Notes: a model not told the origin generated them from the sequence alone. Shown: positions 7,982 to 17,549, counted from the first letter of the stretch. The stretch: DNA of 64,000 nt from Dehalococcoidia bacterium (GCA_020432045.1 JAGQHB010000060.1:1-64000), one strand, 5' to 3'. Numbers and translations: made by a program.

Positions 7982-8986
7982 GACGATATCGACGAGGCGG
8001 CCTTCGCGGAGACCGGCAAAGGCGGGGCGGTTATCGAACGTGAAGGTCACCGGTTCGGCGCCGGGTAGGACGACCGCCACGGCAACATCGAAAGGACCGC
8101 GTTGCAGGCCGTCGTCGATGCCGGCGGATTTCCAGACGACACTGAGGACTGCGCGACCAGCTCCGGCCGACCTGCTGTGGGAGACCGTACCGCCCGGCAG
8201 CATGGAGTATGCGGCGTCGGCCGAGGCCCGCACGGAAGCTACGTAGTCGAAGAGTGGTTCGGCGGGCAGGGAGGCATCCCACCGGGCGCCGGGGCTGGCA
8301 GCGATCGCGTAGTAGATCTCGGTCGAAGGATCGAGGGCCAGGAGTTGGCCTTCGGGCGACCAGCCAGCAAAGAGCGCGGCCGACGGGTGGGGAAGTGGCG
8401 CGGCAAAGGGCAGGACATCCACCGACCCATCGAGGCGCACGATGGCAATACCGCCCGTGGCGCCAAGTGCGAGTTGGCTGGAATCGGACGCCCAGATTTC
8501 GCCGGTAAGCGGGCCGGAGAGCCGGCCGAGGCCGTCGAGGGTGGCGACGGGCTGAAGCGTTTCCACGTCGAACACGACGACGCCGGTTTCACGAACGACC
8601 GCGAGATACGCGCCATCAGGGGACCAGGCGAGGTCCTGTGCGCGGGCAAGGCCGGGGACGTCGCGCTGGTGGATAGGGCCCTCGGCCTCCAGGTCGAAGA
8701 CGTAGAGTTGGAGCGGTTCGCGAGCCGGGTCGACTGCCAGGATGGCAGCTCGGTGGCCAGAGGGAGCGGTGCGAATGACCTCGACCGATGGCAGCGACGG
8801 ACCGACAGGGTGGCGTTCACCAGAAGGGCTGATGAGCACGGGACTGGAGGGTGAAAGGAAATCGCCGTCCCATGCAAGGAGGGAGACGGTGGCCGGGACC
8901 GTGCCCGGCGGCTCCCTACCACACGCGGCCACGACAAGGACGACGGCGATCAGCCCGGCGGCACGGCGGATTGGACCCCTTAGCAC
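7958..8986 (-). CDS. beta-propeller-like lipoprotein (WD40/TolB-type repeats)
   Basis: About 342 residues from a GTG at 8986. An Arg-rich start is followed by a hydrophobic stretch and the lipobox VAAC, so it is an exported lipoprotein. The body carries repeats of the form LAWSPDGAYLAVV and FAGWSPEGQLLAL, typical of WD40/TolB propeller blades. The function is unknown; such proteins often bind partners outside the membrane. The open frame continues upstream to 9187, but those extra residues are Arg-rich and would bury the signal peptide. It is divergent from the enoyl-CoA hydratase gene with only 60 bp between. Confidence 0.7.
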   Translation of the reverse strand: MLRGPIRRAAGLIAVVLVVAACGREPPGTVPATVSLLAWDGDFLSPSSPVLISPSGERHPVGPSLPSVEVIRTAPSGHRAAILAVDPAREPLQLYVFDLEAEGPIHQRDVPGLARAQDLAWSPDGAYLAVVRETGVVVFDVETLQPVATLDGLGRLSGPLTGEIWASDSSQLALGATGGIAIVRLDGSVDVLPFAAPLPHPSAALFAGWSPEGQLLALDPSTEIYYAIAASPGARWDASLPAEPLFDYVASVRASADAAYSMLPGGTVSHSRSAGAGRAVLSVVWKSAGIDDGLQRGPFDVAVAVVLPGAEPVTFTFDNRPAFAGLREGRLVDIVLPPKRPQ

Positions 8987-9046
8987 AGGGGCGAGCGTAC
9001 TCGCCCGGCAGGCACGGAAACATCCAGTTGCTGTACGCTCGCGGGC

Positions 9047-9811
9047 ATGCCAATCGACCTGCACCGCTCGGACAAGACGTTCGTAATCACGCTCAACCGG
9101 CCGGAGGCGATGAACAGCATCGATCCGGACATGTTCGACCAACTGACGGCCGCGTGGGCGGAGTTCGAGGCCGACGATTCGGTGCATGTCGCCGTGGTGA
9201 CAGGGACGGGACGCGCCTTTTGTGCTGGCCGCGACCTCGTAAAGAGCGTGGCGGATGAGAAGAACGACTGGAGTTCGCGCAGGGACGAAGGGCGGCTGAC
9301 GCCGGACGGCATCTGGAAGCCGGTAATCGCCGCGGTGAATGGGTATTGCCTCGCCGCAGGACTGGCATTGGCACTCGGATGTGACCTACGCGTGGCAGCG
9401 GAGAATGCTTCGTTCGGGACGATGGCGGCGAAACGGGGGATCGTTGCCGGTGGGGGGCAAACACAGCGGTTGACGCGATATATCCCCTTCGCAAAGGCGA
9501 TGGAGATGATCCTGTTCGCAGAACGGATTGATGCGGCGGAAGCACATCGCATCGGACTGGTGAACACGGTAACGCCACAGGGCGAAGCGCTGGACATGGC
9601 GTTGAGCTGGGCTGCGCGGCTGTGCAAGAACGGGCCACTGGCACTGCGAGCGATGAAGCAGGCAGCGTACGAAGGTGGCATGGACATGCATTTCACCGAG
9701 GGGATGAAGCTCGAAGGCAAGCTCTATGCGGAGATCATGAAGACGGCGGACGCACGCGAAGGCGCGCTTGCGTTTGCGGAAAAGCGAGAGCCGGAGTTCC
9801 GGGGCAAGTGA
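9047..9811 (+). CDS. enoyl-CoA hydratase/isomerase family protein
   Basis: A 254-residue crotonase-fold protein. Oxyanion-hole segments are visible: GTGRAFCAGRDL (about residues 57-68) and the ALALGCDLRVAAENASFG region (about 106-123). Length and layout are standard for the family. Members hydrate enoyl-CoA, isomerise it or cleave related acyl-CoAs. Its stop overlaps the GTG start of the CaiB-type CoA-transferase gene (GTGA), so the two are probably co-translated and act on the same acyl-CoA route. Substrate unknown. Confidence 0.9.
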   Translation: MPIDLHRSDKTFVITLNRPEAMNSIDPDMFDQLTAAWAEFEADDSVHVAVVTGTGRAFCAGRDLVKSVADEKNDWSSRRDEGRLTPDGIWKPVIAAVNGYCLAAGLALALGCDLRVAAENASFGTMAAKRGIVAGGGQTQRLTRYIPFAKAMEMILFAERIDAAEAHRIGLVNTVTPQGEALDMALSWAARLCKNGPLALRAMKQAAYEGGMDMHFTEGMKLEGKLYAEIMKTADAREGALAFAEKREPEFRGK

Positions 9812-11019
9812 GCACGGCTGCGGGCCAGGGCGGCGCGCTTGCCGGCATCCGCGTGCTGGACTTCACATGGGCGCTGGCGGGCCCGTTCGGGACGATGCAG
9901 CTTGCGGACCTTGGGGCGGAGGTAGTGAAGGTCGAGCACCCGGAGACACCCGAGAAGCTGCGCGGCTTTGGTCCTTATTACGAGGGGATCTCGACCTTCT
10001 TTTTCAGCGTGAACCGTGGAAAACGGGGTATCTGCATCGACCTGAAGGAGCAGCGCGGCAAGGACCTAGTGAAGCGGCTGGCGTGCGAGGCCGACGTGGT
10101 CACGGAGAACTTCCGGCCGGGGACGATGGATCGCCTTGGGTTGGGGTATAAGGCGCTTTCGGAAGTGAATCCGCGACTGATCTACGCGGCACTTAGCGGC
10201 TTCGGGCAGACCGGACCGTACAGCCAGTACGCGGCCGTCGACGCGGTGGCGCAGGCGATGGGCGGGACGATGGCGCTGAACGGCGAGCCGGACCAGCCAC
10301 CGATGCGGGTAGGCGTGAGCATTGGGGACATGGCGGGGGGCCTGTACCTCGCCATTGGAGTGCTGGCTGCACTCCGGGCGCGCGATACGACGGGGCGGGG
10401 GCAGATCCTGGACGTGGCACTGACCGAGGCGCAGATCGCGCTTTGCGAGAACGCAATTGTGCAGCATTCGGCGTTCAGTTCGAACCCGACAAGGATGGGC
10501 CAGCGACATCCGCTGATTGCACCGTTTGGACCGTACAGGTCGGCGGATGGATACGTGGTGATTGCGAACGTGAAGCAGTGGGACCTATTCTGCGGACTTA
10601 TCGACCGTGACGACCTGGCGCTCGATGATCGTTTTTCGAGCAATAGAACGCGCATCGAGAACGTCGACGCCCTCGATGCCGAGCTGCATGCAGCGATGAG
10701 CAAGCGCACAACGGAAGAGTGGTTCGCAACGCTGCGAGACACGAACGTCTGCGCAATCGGGAAGGTGAACAGCGTGGCTGACCTGTTCGAGGACGAGCAG
10801 GTGGCGGCGCGGGAGATGCTCGTGGACGTGCCGATGCCGTATGGGCTGCCAGGGAGTTTGAAGCTGCCGGCGTCACCGATGCGCCTCTCGGAGACACCGG
10901 CAGGCGTGCGCGCTCCGATGCCGGAGCACGGGGGAGACACGGATGATGTCCTCTCTGGCTGGCTTGGCCTTTCGGCCGCGGAGGCCGCCGAGTTACGTCA
11001 CTCGGGCGTGATCAAGTAG
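9808..11019 (+). CDS. CaiB/BaiF family (class III) CoA-transferase
   Basis: A 403-residue class III CoA-transferase. Family landmarks: the GIRVLDFTWALAGP N-terminal strand, LADLGAEVVKVE, FSVNRGKRG, TENFRPG and the catalytic Asp within AVDAVAQAMGG. These enzymes move CoA between organic acids through an aspartyl-CoA anhydride. I chose the GTG at 9808, which overlaps the hydratase stop by 4 nt; the open frame upstream of it lies wholly inside the hydratase gene. A paralogue lies at 35431-36663. The acids used cannot be predicted. Confidence 0.9.
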   Translation: MSTAAGQGGALAGIRVLDFTWALAGPFGTMQLADLGAEVVKVEHPETPEKLRGFGPYYEGISTFFFSVNRGKRGICIDLKEQRGKDLVKRLACEADVVTENFRPGTMDRLGLGYKALSEVNPRLIYAALSGFGQTGPYSQYAAVDAVAQAMGGTMALNGEPDQPPMRVGVSIGDMAGGLYLAIGVLAALRARDTTGRGQILDVALTEAQIALCENAIVQHSAFSSNPTRMGQRHPLIAPFGPYRSADGYVVIANVKQWDLFCGLIDRDDLALDDRFSSNRTRIENVDALDAELHAAMSKRTTEEWFATLRDTNVCAIGKVNSVADLFEDEQVAAREMLVDVPMPYGLPGSLKLPASPMRLSETPAGVRAPMPEHGGDTDDVLSGWLGLSAAEAAELRHSGVIK

Positions 11020-11061
11020 ACAACGGAGCGTCCCTGAACGGACCAGAGGAGACCAACCAGC

Positions 11062-11850
11062 ATGCCACCGGACGCATGGAATCCCGCGCAATACGGCAAA
11101 TTCAACACGGAGCGGTCGCAGCCGTTCTATGACCTTCTCGACATGCTGAAACGAGTCGAGGCCCGGCCCGGGCGGGCAGTGGACCTTGGTTGTGGAACGG
11201 GGGCACTAACCCGCGTGCTGCACGAGCGTATTGGCGTCTCAGCCACGACTGGACTCGACAGCTCCGACGCGATGCTGGCGGCGGCCGGGCAGGTTGCCAC
11301 CGAAGGCCTGCGCTTCATCCAGGGTGATATCTCGGAATTTCACGATGCTGCAGGATTCGACGTGGTGTTCTCGAATGCGGCACTGCAGTGGGTACCGGAG
11401 CACGAGTCCTTATTCGAGGCAATCTCTGGGATGGTGCGGCCCGGCGGGCAGCTGGCGGTGCAGATGCCGGCGAACGACGACCACCTTTCGCACAGCACAG
11501 CACACCGGATTGCGGCGGAAACGCCATTCGCGGCGGCACTCGGCGGCTACATACGGGCATCGTGGGTGCGGCCGCCGGAGTGGTATTCGCAGCGGCTGTT
11601 CGACCTGGGGTTCAGCGAGCAGTCGGTGCGGCTGCAGGTGTATCCGCATGTGCTCAGCCAGTCCCGCGATGTCGTCGAATGGGTGAAGGGGTCGCTGCTG
11701 ACAGACTACCAACGACGGATGTCGCCGCAACTGTTCGCGGAATACCTGGAGGCGTACACCGAGGAACTCGTGCACCTGCTAGGTGACGCCGAGCCATATT
11801 TCTATCCATTCAAGCGAGTGATGATCTGGGGGCGGAAGCCACAAACCTGA
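11062..11850 (+). CDS. tam: SAM-dependent methyltransferase, trans-aconitate 2-methyltransferase-like
   Basis: A 262-residue class I methyltransferase. Motif I is VDLGCGTGALT (about residues 36-46), followed by the acidic LDSSD loop and a QGDI segment. The start WNPAQYGKF with an ERSQPFYDLL helix, and the C-terminal FYPFKRVMIWGRK, match trans-aconitate methyltransferase (Tam), which methylates the trans-aconitate that forms spontaneously from cis-aconitate. GGAGACCAACC precedes the ATG. It lies 42 bp after the CoA-transferase on the same strand. Confidence 0.82.
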   Translation: MPPDAWNPAQYGKFNTERSQPFYDLLDMLKRVEARPGRAVDLGCGTGALTRVLHERIGVSATTGLDSSDAMLAAAGQVATEGLRFIQGDISEFHDAAGFDVVFSNAALQWVPEHESLFEAISGMVRPGGQLAVQMPANDDHLSHSTAHRIAAETPFAAALGGYIRASWVRPPEWYSQRLFDLGFSEQSVRLQVYPHVLSQSRDVVEWVKGSLLTDYQRRMSPQLFAEYLEAYTEELVHLLGDAEPYFYPFKRVMIWGRKPQT

Positions 11851-11857
11851 GGCACCC

Positions 11858-13222
11858 TCAGGATCCGGGAGCGCCACCAATCACAGGCGCCGCAGGCGCA
11901 GCCGCGGGGGTGGGGACGGCTGGCAGGCGGGAGCCAGAGGGAGCGGATGGGCTTTCCGTACTCTCGGTGATGAGGGCGTCGACCAGCCGCAGCGAGCGGT
12001 TCCAGATCATGAATGCGGCGACGGCAAGGGCGCTGACGACAGATGCCCCGGCAACAGCAACGGGCGCGCCGAAGGCTTCGGCGACTGCACTGACAGGGAC
12101 AGTACCGAGCGGGGTGAGACCGAAGGTCATCATCATCAGGCTCATCACACGGCCGCGTACGTGGTCCGGGATGATGAGGTTGATCGCGGTGTTGTTGAGC
12201 GTCTGGAAGATGGCAATAAAGACATCGGAGAAGGCCACAAGAGCGACGCCGAGGACGAACCAGGGGCTGAGCGCGAAGAGAAACAGGAAGCCCGCGAACG
12301 CGAACATCGATGAGAACATGAGGCGCGTGGCGGGGTTCTTCGCGCGCCAGGCGACGAAGAAGGAGCCGGCAATCCCGCCAACACCAGCCGCACCCTGGAG
12401 GATGCCAAGTCCGAGCGAGCCGGTGTGCCAAACATCTTCGGCGAAGACTACGAGGAGTGTTTGGAAGGGCATCATGAGGGTGATGGGGACGATGCCGAGG
12501 AAAAGGAGCGCCCGGACCGGTTTGTCCTGCCAGACGTAGCGGAAGCCCTCGGCCATGTCGCCAAATACGGTGCGCTTCACGGCGGAAGCTTCCGTGCGGG
12601 AGCGGTTGACGCGCGTCATGGACGCGAGCGCGAGCGCGTACAGGGCGATGGCAACGACGTACGTCCATTCAATGCCGACGAGGAAGATGAGGAACCCTGC
12701 GAGTACGGGAGCAACCACGCGTGCAGCGTTCATCCCGCCCATCTGGAGGGCCATCGCGTTGGCGAGGCCACGGCGTCCAACAACATCCATGACAATGGCC
12801 TGGCGTGCGGGCATCATGAACGGGAATATCGAACCGATCAGGATCACGACGAGGACGAGGTGCCAGAACTCAAGCACACCGGTGAGGATGAGCACGAGGA
12901 CGAGGCCTTCGTTGAGAAGGAGCGCGAACTGGCAGGCCATGATGAGGCCGCGGCGTTCCAGACGGTCGGCGACGACGCCGCCGAACGGTGAAATGAGAAG
13001 CATGGGCAGGGCGACGGCGAGGTTGACGATACCAAGCGCAAGGGCACTGTCGGTCAATTTGAACGCAAGGTAGGAGCGCACGATGAACTGGCCGTTCATG
13101 GCAAAGAAAAACGCCTGGTTGGAAGCGAACAACCAGCGGAATTGCTGGTAGCTCAACGACGAGAAAGCGGAGGCTTTGTTCCCATCGGCCAGTACCGTAT
13201 CCACGCTACGAAATTCCGGCAT
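11858..13222 (-). CDS. MFS transporter
   Basis: A 454-residue integral membrane protein with about 12 hydrophobic segments. The MFS loop motif between helices 2 and 3 is visible as GGVVADRLERRG. It resembles the drug/macrolide-exporter-like MFS group, including a long loop after about residue 200 (NRSRTEASAVKR). The C-terminal tail of about 35 residues is rich in Pro, Ala and Ser. Substrate unknown; efflux is the usual role. It converges with the methyltransferase gene. Bases 13223-13309 upstream are a short gap before the AraC-VOC remnant. Confidence 0.87.
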   Translation of the reverse strand: MPEFRSVDTVLADGNKASAFSSLSYQQFRWLFASNQAFFFAMNGQFIVRSYLAFKLTDSALALGIVNLAVALPMLLISPFGGVVADRLERRGLIMACQFALLLNEGLVLVLILTGVLEFWHLVLVVILIGSIFPFMMPARQAIVMDVVGRRGLANAMALQMGGMNAARVVAPVLAGFLIFLVGIEWTYVVAIALYALALASMTRVNRSRTEASAVKRTVFGDMAEGFRYVWQDKPVRALLFLGIVPITLMMPFQTLLVVFAEDVWHTGSLGLGILQGAAGVGGIAGSFFVAWRAKNPATRLMFSSMFAFAGFLFLFALSPWFVLGVALVAFSDVFIAIFQTLNNTAINLIIPDHVRGRVMSLMMMTFGLTPLGTVPVSAVAEAFGAPVAVAGASVVSALAVAAFMIWNRSLRLVDALITESTESPSAPSGSRLPAVPTPAAAPAAPVIGGAPGS

Positions 13223-13309
13223 CGAATCAGCGTAGCAAAGATCGTTCGTCCACGGTTAACTTTGCCATCGGAGGTGGGTGAAGCTGGTAACAGCAGCGGG
13301 GCCACGAGT

Positions 13310-13739
13310 TCAGCGATGCTCCTGGATGCGCAGCAGGTTGCCGGCAGGGTCACGGATCGCGCAGTCGCGGACGGGGTAGGTCTGATCAACGGGCTCCTGG
13401 ACGACCTCGGCGCCGTTGGCCTGGAGCTTCGCAAGTGTGGCGTCCAGGTCCGATGTGGCGAGGACGAGCATCGCGTAGGTGCCCTTTGCCATCATTTCGC
13501 CAACGGTACGGCGCTAGGCGCAGGTAATGCCCGGGTCAATCGCGGGCGGGTGCAGGACGAAAGAAGTCACTGCCCTGCCGGATGGGCCGACTGTGATCCG
13601 GCGCATCTGGAGACTCGCCGGAGGCAAGACGGAACCGGCGGCTGAAATGGCCGGCGGACATGCCCGCGCCGCGAGCGAGCACCTCGACATCAAGCAGTCT
13701 TGCGTACTCCCGGTCGATCCGATCCCGGACGCGGCGCAA
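13310..13739 (-). pseudogene. AraC-VOC remnant: truncated AraC regulator joined to a VOC domain with a stop codon
   Basis: The 5' part (13739 to about 13608) encodes an AraC-type N-terminal helix-turn-helix: YARLLDVEVLARGAGMS then GHFSRRFRLASGESP. At about 13606-13612 the AraC sequence stops and, in another frame, the middle of a VOC/glyoxalase domain begins (RRITVGPSG, FVLHPPAIDPGIT). That frame hits an in-frame TAG at 13514-13516 and then continues in the same frame as RRTVGEMMAKGTYAML up to the stop at 13310. In actinobacteria an AraC gene is often followed by a VOC gene with exactly these sequences, so this looks like an intact pair collapsed by an internal deletion plus a nonsense change. 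The 61-residue C-terminal frame from 13495 is unlikely to be functional. Confidence 0.8.
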
Positions 13740-13853
13740 CAGCGCGAGGCCACGAAGGTGCTGTTCAGTGGCCGACTGTTTCGTTACGTGCGTTGCCGCG
13801 CTGCGACGAGGGGCACCTTGCCAGCGGTGTGGGGATACCCGGCGCCGCCTGAG

Positions 13854-15368
13854 CTAGGAGGCGAAGCCGGCGGCAACATTGATCAGCGCACGCACGCTGT
13901 AGCCAGTGGCGCCCTTGGAGACCCACCCCTTCTCGGAGGACGACATGTCGACACCGGCAATGTCGAGGTGGACCCATGGGGTGTCGCCCGCGAAGGGTTC
14001 GAGGAACTTGGCACCGACGATGGTGCCCGCGCCACGCCCGCCTGTACCCGTGTTCTTCTGGTCGGCGACATCGCTTTTCACGAAGTCGTCGTACTCTTTG
14101 AACATAGGCAGCCGCCAGGTCTTTTCGCCAGCGGCAGAGGCGGCGACTTCCACCCGGCTGGCGAGCTCGTCGTTATTGGTCATGATCGCGTATGCGACAT
14201 CACCGAGGGCGTGGGTCACGGCCCCGGTGAGAGTGGCGACATCGACGATGTTGCGTGCGCCCAGCTCCTTCGCGTAGCAGATGGCGTCTGCGAGGACGAG
14301 ACGGCCTTCGGCGTCGGTGTTGAGGATCTCGATGGTGCGGCCGTTCATGGCGGTGACGACATCGCCGGGCTTGGTGGCATTGCCGCCGGGCATGTTTTCG
14401 GTGCAGGGAGCGATGGCGACGACGTCGACCTTTGGACCGAGTGCGGCGATTGCACCCATGGCGGCGATGACGGATGCGGCGCCGGTCATATCGGCCTTCA
14501 TGGCATCCATGTTGGCGGCCGGCTTGATGCTGATGCCGCCGGTGTCGAAGGTGATGCCTTTGCCGACAAGCGCAACATCGTAGCCCTCACCGCCGCGGCC
14601 CTTGTACGAGATGCGAATGAGCTTGGGCGGCTGGGCGCTGCCCTTGGCGACGGAAAGTAGGGAGCCCATGCCCTTGCTCTCCATGTCCTCGCGTTCGAGG
14701 ACTTCGATTTCGAGGTTCGCACCCGCGGCGATGGCGCGGGCCCGGTCGGCGAGCATGGTGGGAGTGAGGTGGTTGGAGGGCTCGTTGGCGAGATCGCGGG
14801 CGGTGTTCGTGGCATCTGCCATTGAACGGCCGCGGGCAACGGCCGCCTCAATCGTGGAGACGCGCGTGGCGTCGTGCTCGACGATGGTGAGGCTGACCAG
14901 CTCATGCCTGTCGTCGTCACGGAGCGTGGCCGCCTTGTGACGCTGGAAGCGGTAAGCGCCGAGCACGGCGCCTTCGACGATGGCCTGGGCACAGGCGGCG
15001 AGGTCGAGGGCGCCGATGCCGGCCCCATGAACGACCGTGGCAACGTCCTTGATCGCAGGCTTGCGGAGGGAGCGGACAAGGTTCGCGGATAGATTGCGGA
15101 CGGCGTCGATGTCGAAGGCTTCGGACTTGCCGAGGCCGGCAACGATGACGCGGGGCGCCGGCATCTTGCCGTCGGTGTGGATGGTGGTGACTTCGCCGGA
15201 ACGGCCGCGGATATCGCCAAGCGCGATGAGGCGGGAGATCGTACCGTCGAGGGCGCGGTCGACGGCCCCGGTGGCGCCGCCGGGGGAAGTCACCCCTTCG
15301 AAAAGGTTGACGATGATGACGTCGGCCTGCGCTGCCGCGATGTCGCCGGCGCTAACGCGGATGTCCAA
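13854..15368 (-). CDS. pepA: leucyl aminopeptidase (M17 family)
   Basis: Removes N-terminal residues from peptides in the cytoplasm; a two-metal hexameric enzyme. The M17 signature NTDAEGRLVL is present, with the metal-binding Lys in GKGITFDTGG and Asp residues in DMKADM. From the TTG at 15368 the protein is 504 residues, the usual PepA length. That TTG has GGAGGC about 8 nt upstream, whereas the longer frame from 15446 adds basic residues without homology or a ribosome site. N-terminal macrodomain-like part about 1-170, catalytic part about 180-504. It is monocistronic, after a terminator at 15444-15481. Confidence 0.92.
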   Translation of the reverse strand: MDIRVSAGDIAAAQADVIIVNLFEGVTSPGGATGAVDRALDGTISRLIALGDIRGRSGEVTTIHTDGKMPAPRVIVAGLGKSEAFDIDAVRNLSANLVRSLRKPAIKDVATVVHGAGIGALDLAACAQAIVEGAVLGAYRFQRHKAATLRDDDRHELVSLTIVEHDATRVSTIEAAVARGRSMADATNTARDLANEPSNHLTPTMLADRARAIAAGANLEIEVLEREDMESKGMGSLLSVAKGSAQPPKLIRISYKGRGGEGYDVALVGKGITFDTGGISIKPAANMDAMKADMTGAASVIAAMGAIAALGPKVDVVAIAPCTENMPGGNATKPGDVVTAMNGRTIEILNTDAEGRLVLADAICYAKELGARNIVDVATLTGAVTHALGDVAYAIMTNNDELASRVEVAASAAGEKTWRLPMFKEYDDFVKSDVADQKNTGTGGRGAGTIVGAKFLEPFAGDTPWVHLDIAGVDMSSSEKGWVSKGATGYSVRALINVAAGFAS

Positions 15369-15443
15369 GTGGGGCCTCCGGGGGTGTTGTACCTGCAAGT
15401 CTAGCGGGCGGAGATTGCGAGGGCATCGCAAGGGGAGGCACCG

Positions 15444-15481
15444 CAAAGAAAAGAAGCAGGGGCCGGGAAGACCCCGGCCCC
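15444..15481 (-). terminator. terminator of the alpha/beta hydrolase gene
   Basis: GGGGCCGGG (15459-15467) pairs with CCCGGCCCC (15473-15481). Read on the minus strand it is followed by TGCTTCTTTTCTTTG, a T-rich tract, so it ends transcription of the hydrolase operon before pepA. Confidence 0.7.
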
Positions 15482-15511
15482 TTCAGGGGGAGGATGATGG
15501 CTACTGGAGCG

Positions 15512-16291
15512 TCAGGCGAGGAATCCGTTAATGACGGAAAGCAGTGCCTGGGGCTGCTCGGCGCCAGGCAGGTGACCGGCGCCGGGAATGATGGCGATGG
15601 ACGTGTTCTTGATCGCGGCCTGGAAGTCGGAAGCGAGAGCTGGTGGGCAGATGCGATCCTGTTCGCCCCAGACGAGGAGCGTCGGAGCGCTAATGCGGTG
15701 GGAGCGGCGGGCGAGCCCCCGATTGGGGATGGGCCAGAGGTACTTGGCGGCAATGCGGAGGGATTTCGCCCGTTCGTAGTAGAAGGCGACGCGTCCAGCG
15801 TCGTCCTGGGGGACGGATGCTGCAGCCTGAGCGGCATCCGAGGAGGGGTTGGCGTACATGGCGGCAGCAAGGCCTGCCGGAGACTCAACGAAGAAGTCAA
15901 CCACGGGATGCTGTTCGTTCCAAAGACCGAAGGGAGCGATGAGGACGAGCTTCGAGATGCGGTCCGGCTGGGCCGCAGCTAACTCCGCGGCGAGCATAGC
16001 GCCGAGCGAGTGGGCGACGATGGGGACGTTCTTGAGCCCGGCGGCGTCCATGAAATCGAGTCCCCAATAGATGAGGTCCACGAAGTCGTTGAGATGTTCG
16101 TCGCCGGTGCTATTGCCATAGCCTGGAATGAGCGGTGCGATCACGCGGTGGGTCCTGGCGAGCCCTTCGATCATTGTGTCCGGGATGACGCCGTTCCATC
16201 CATGAAGGAGGAGGAGAGGCGAGCCGGAGCCGGCTTCGATGCATTCCGTGGAGAAGGCTCCGCCACGGACAGAAACAGTGGTTGTGTTCAC
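15512..16291 (-). CDS. alpha/beta hydrolase
   Basis: A 259-residue alpha/beta hydrolase of the MhpC/epoxide-hydrolase-like group. It has the oxyanion segment LLLHGWNG near residue 35, the nucleophile elbow AHSLGA (about 95-100), Asp in WGEQDRI and the catalytic His in GAGHLPG near the C-terminus. The start is GTG with GAGGAG about 11 nt upstream. It follows the LLM oxidoreductase by 25 bp on the same strand and probably shares its transcript; this pairing is common in catabolic clusters. Substrate unknown. Confidence 0.85.
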   Translation of the reverse strand: MNTTTVSVRGGAFSTECIEAGSGSPLLLLHGWNGVIPDTMIEGLARTHRVIAPLIPGYGNSTGDEHLNDFVDLIYWGLDFMDAAGLKNVPIVAHSLGAMLAAELAAAQPDRISKLVLIAPFGLWNEQHPVVDFFVESPAGLAAAMYANPSSDAAQAAASVPQDDAGRVAFYYERAKSLRIAAKYLWPIPNRGLARRSHRISAPTLLVWGEQDRICPPALASDFQAAIKNTSIAIIPGAGHLPGAEQPQALLSVINGFLA

Positions 16292-16316
16292 AAGTGGTGT
16301 CTCCTCTTGCGGCTTG

Positions 16317-17549
16317 TTACTTTGCTGCCACGAGCTGCGGCGTGTACATCGGGCCGGGGCCCTGGGGAGCGCTCATTGGCTTGATCCACCATTTGTCTTC
16401 GTAGTCAGACCAGAGGTGGCGGAGCTTCGGAAGCACCGTTTCCGTCGTGAGCTTGATGTTGTGCATGGCGGTGTCGTGAGGGATGGATCCGAACTGGTTG
16501 AGCACCATCATGTGGCCGATTCGGAGGTCCTTGATGACCTGTTCCAGCTGTTCAGTGACCTGGTCAGGCGTACCGGCGACGATGTTCCCGGCCTCACGGA
16601 GGTCCTTGAATGTGAGGGCGGCCGGGCGCTGACCGAACTGCGTGGTCTGGCCGAGGAGGCCCGCTTTCACGGTATCGAGGGTGCGATAGCCGGGGGCGTC
16701 GGAGAAGCCCGGATAGACGTGAAGCATCTTGTTGTAGAAGTACTCGCCATGAGCACCGTAGCGGTCCTGGACTTCGCCTTCGCTCTCGCCGACGGCGACG
16801 AGCTGGAGGAAGCCAGCCTGGTAGGGGTTCATATCAGAGCCGAGGGATTCGGCCTTGTTCCAGAAGCCATCCATCACCATCTTCCCGCGCTTGAAGCCGG
16901 AATAGGAAAGGTAGGCGTAGAGGTAACCCTTCTCGACGCACCAGCCCCACGTTTCAATGGAACCGCCGCCGGGGATCCAGATCGGCGGGTGCGGTTCCTG
17001 GAGCGGACGCGGCCAGATGTTCACGTAGCGAAGCTGGGTGTAGGTGCCATCGAAGGAGAAGACGTCTGGATTGCTCCAGGCCTTCATGATGAGATCTTCG
17101 GCTTCGTAGTAGCGGTCGCGGAGCGTGGCAGGGTTCATACCGTACCCGAAATTGGTGTCAGAACTTGAGCCCACGGGGAAGCCTGCGACGAGACGGCCGC
17201 CACTGATGCAATCGAGCATGGCGAACTCTTCGGCGACGCGGATGGGCGGGTTGTAGAGGGCGATTGAGTTGCCGAGGACAACGAGGGCTACATCCTTTGT
17301 CCGCCGGGCGAGCGCGGCGGCCATGATGTTGGGGGAAGGCATGAAGCCGTAGGCGTTCTGGTGGTGTTCGTTTACACAGATGCCGTCGTAGCCCATAGCT
17401 GCGCCGTATTCGAGCTCGTCGAGCGTGTCGTTGTACATGGAGTGGGCACGGTCGGCTTTGAAGAGGTGGCTGGGGATATCGACCCAGACACTCCGGTATT
17501 TCTCATCAAAGTCTTCGGGGAGCTCCCGGTAGGGCATGAGGTGGAACAT
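16317..17549 (-). CDS. LLM-class flavin-dependent oxidoreductase (F420- or FMN-dependent)
   Basis: About 410 residues, bacterial luciferase-like TIM barrel. Typical features are GYDGICVNEHHQ near residue 50, VVLGNSIALYNPP, and ISGGRLVAGFPVG. Such proteins use F420 or reduced FMN to oxidise or monooxygenate small molecules; with a flavin reductase gene divergent from it, FMNH2 use is possible. Start choice is uncertain. AAGGAGG lies 20 nt before the ATG at 17549, but exactly 8 nt before an ACG at 17561 whose reading (T/M)KFEMFHLMPYR matches how I recall relatives starting. I annotate the ATG. The frame upstream to 17636 lacks support. Confidence 0.88.
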   Translation of the reverse strand: MFHLMPYRELPEDFDEKYRSVWVDIPSHLFKADRAHSMYNDTLDELEYGAAMGYDGICVNEHHQNAYGFMPSPNIMAAALARRTKDVALVVLGNSIALYNPPIRVAEEFAMLDCISGGRLVAGFPVGSSSDTNFGYGMNPATLRDRYYEAEDLIMKAWSNPDVFSFDGTYTQLRYVNIWPRPLQEPHPPIWIPGGGSIETWGWCVEKGYLYAYLSYSGFKRGKMVMDGFWNKAESLGSDMNPYQAGFLQLVAVGESEGEVQDRYGAHGEYFYNKMLHVYPGFSDAPGYRTLDTVKAGLLGQTTQFGQRPAALTFKDLREAGNIVAGTPDQVTEQLEQVIKDLRIGHMMVLNQFGSIPHDTAMHNIKLTTETVLPKLRHLWSDYEDKWWIKPMSAPQGPGPMYTPQLVAAK

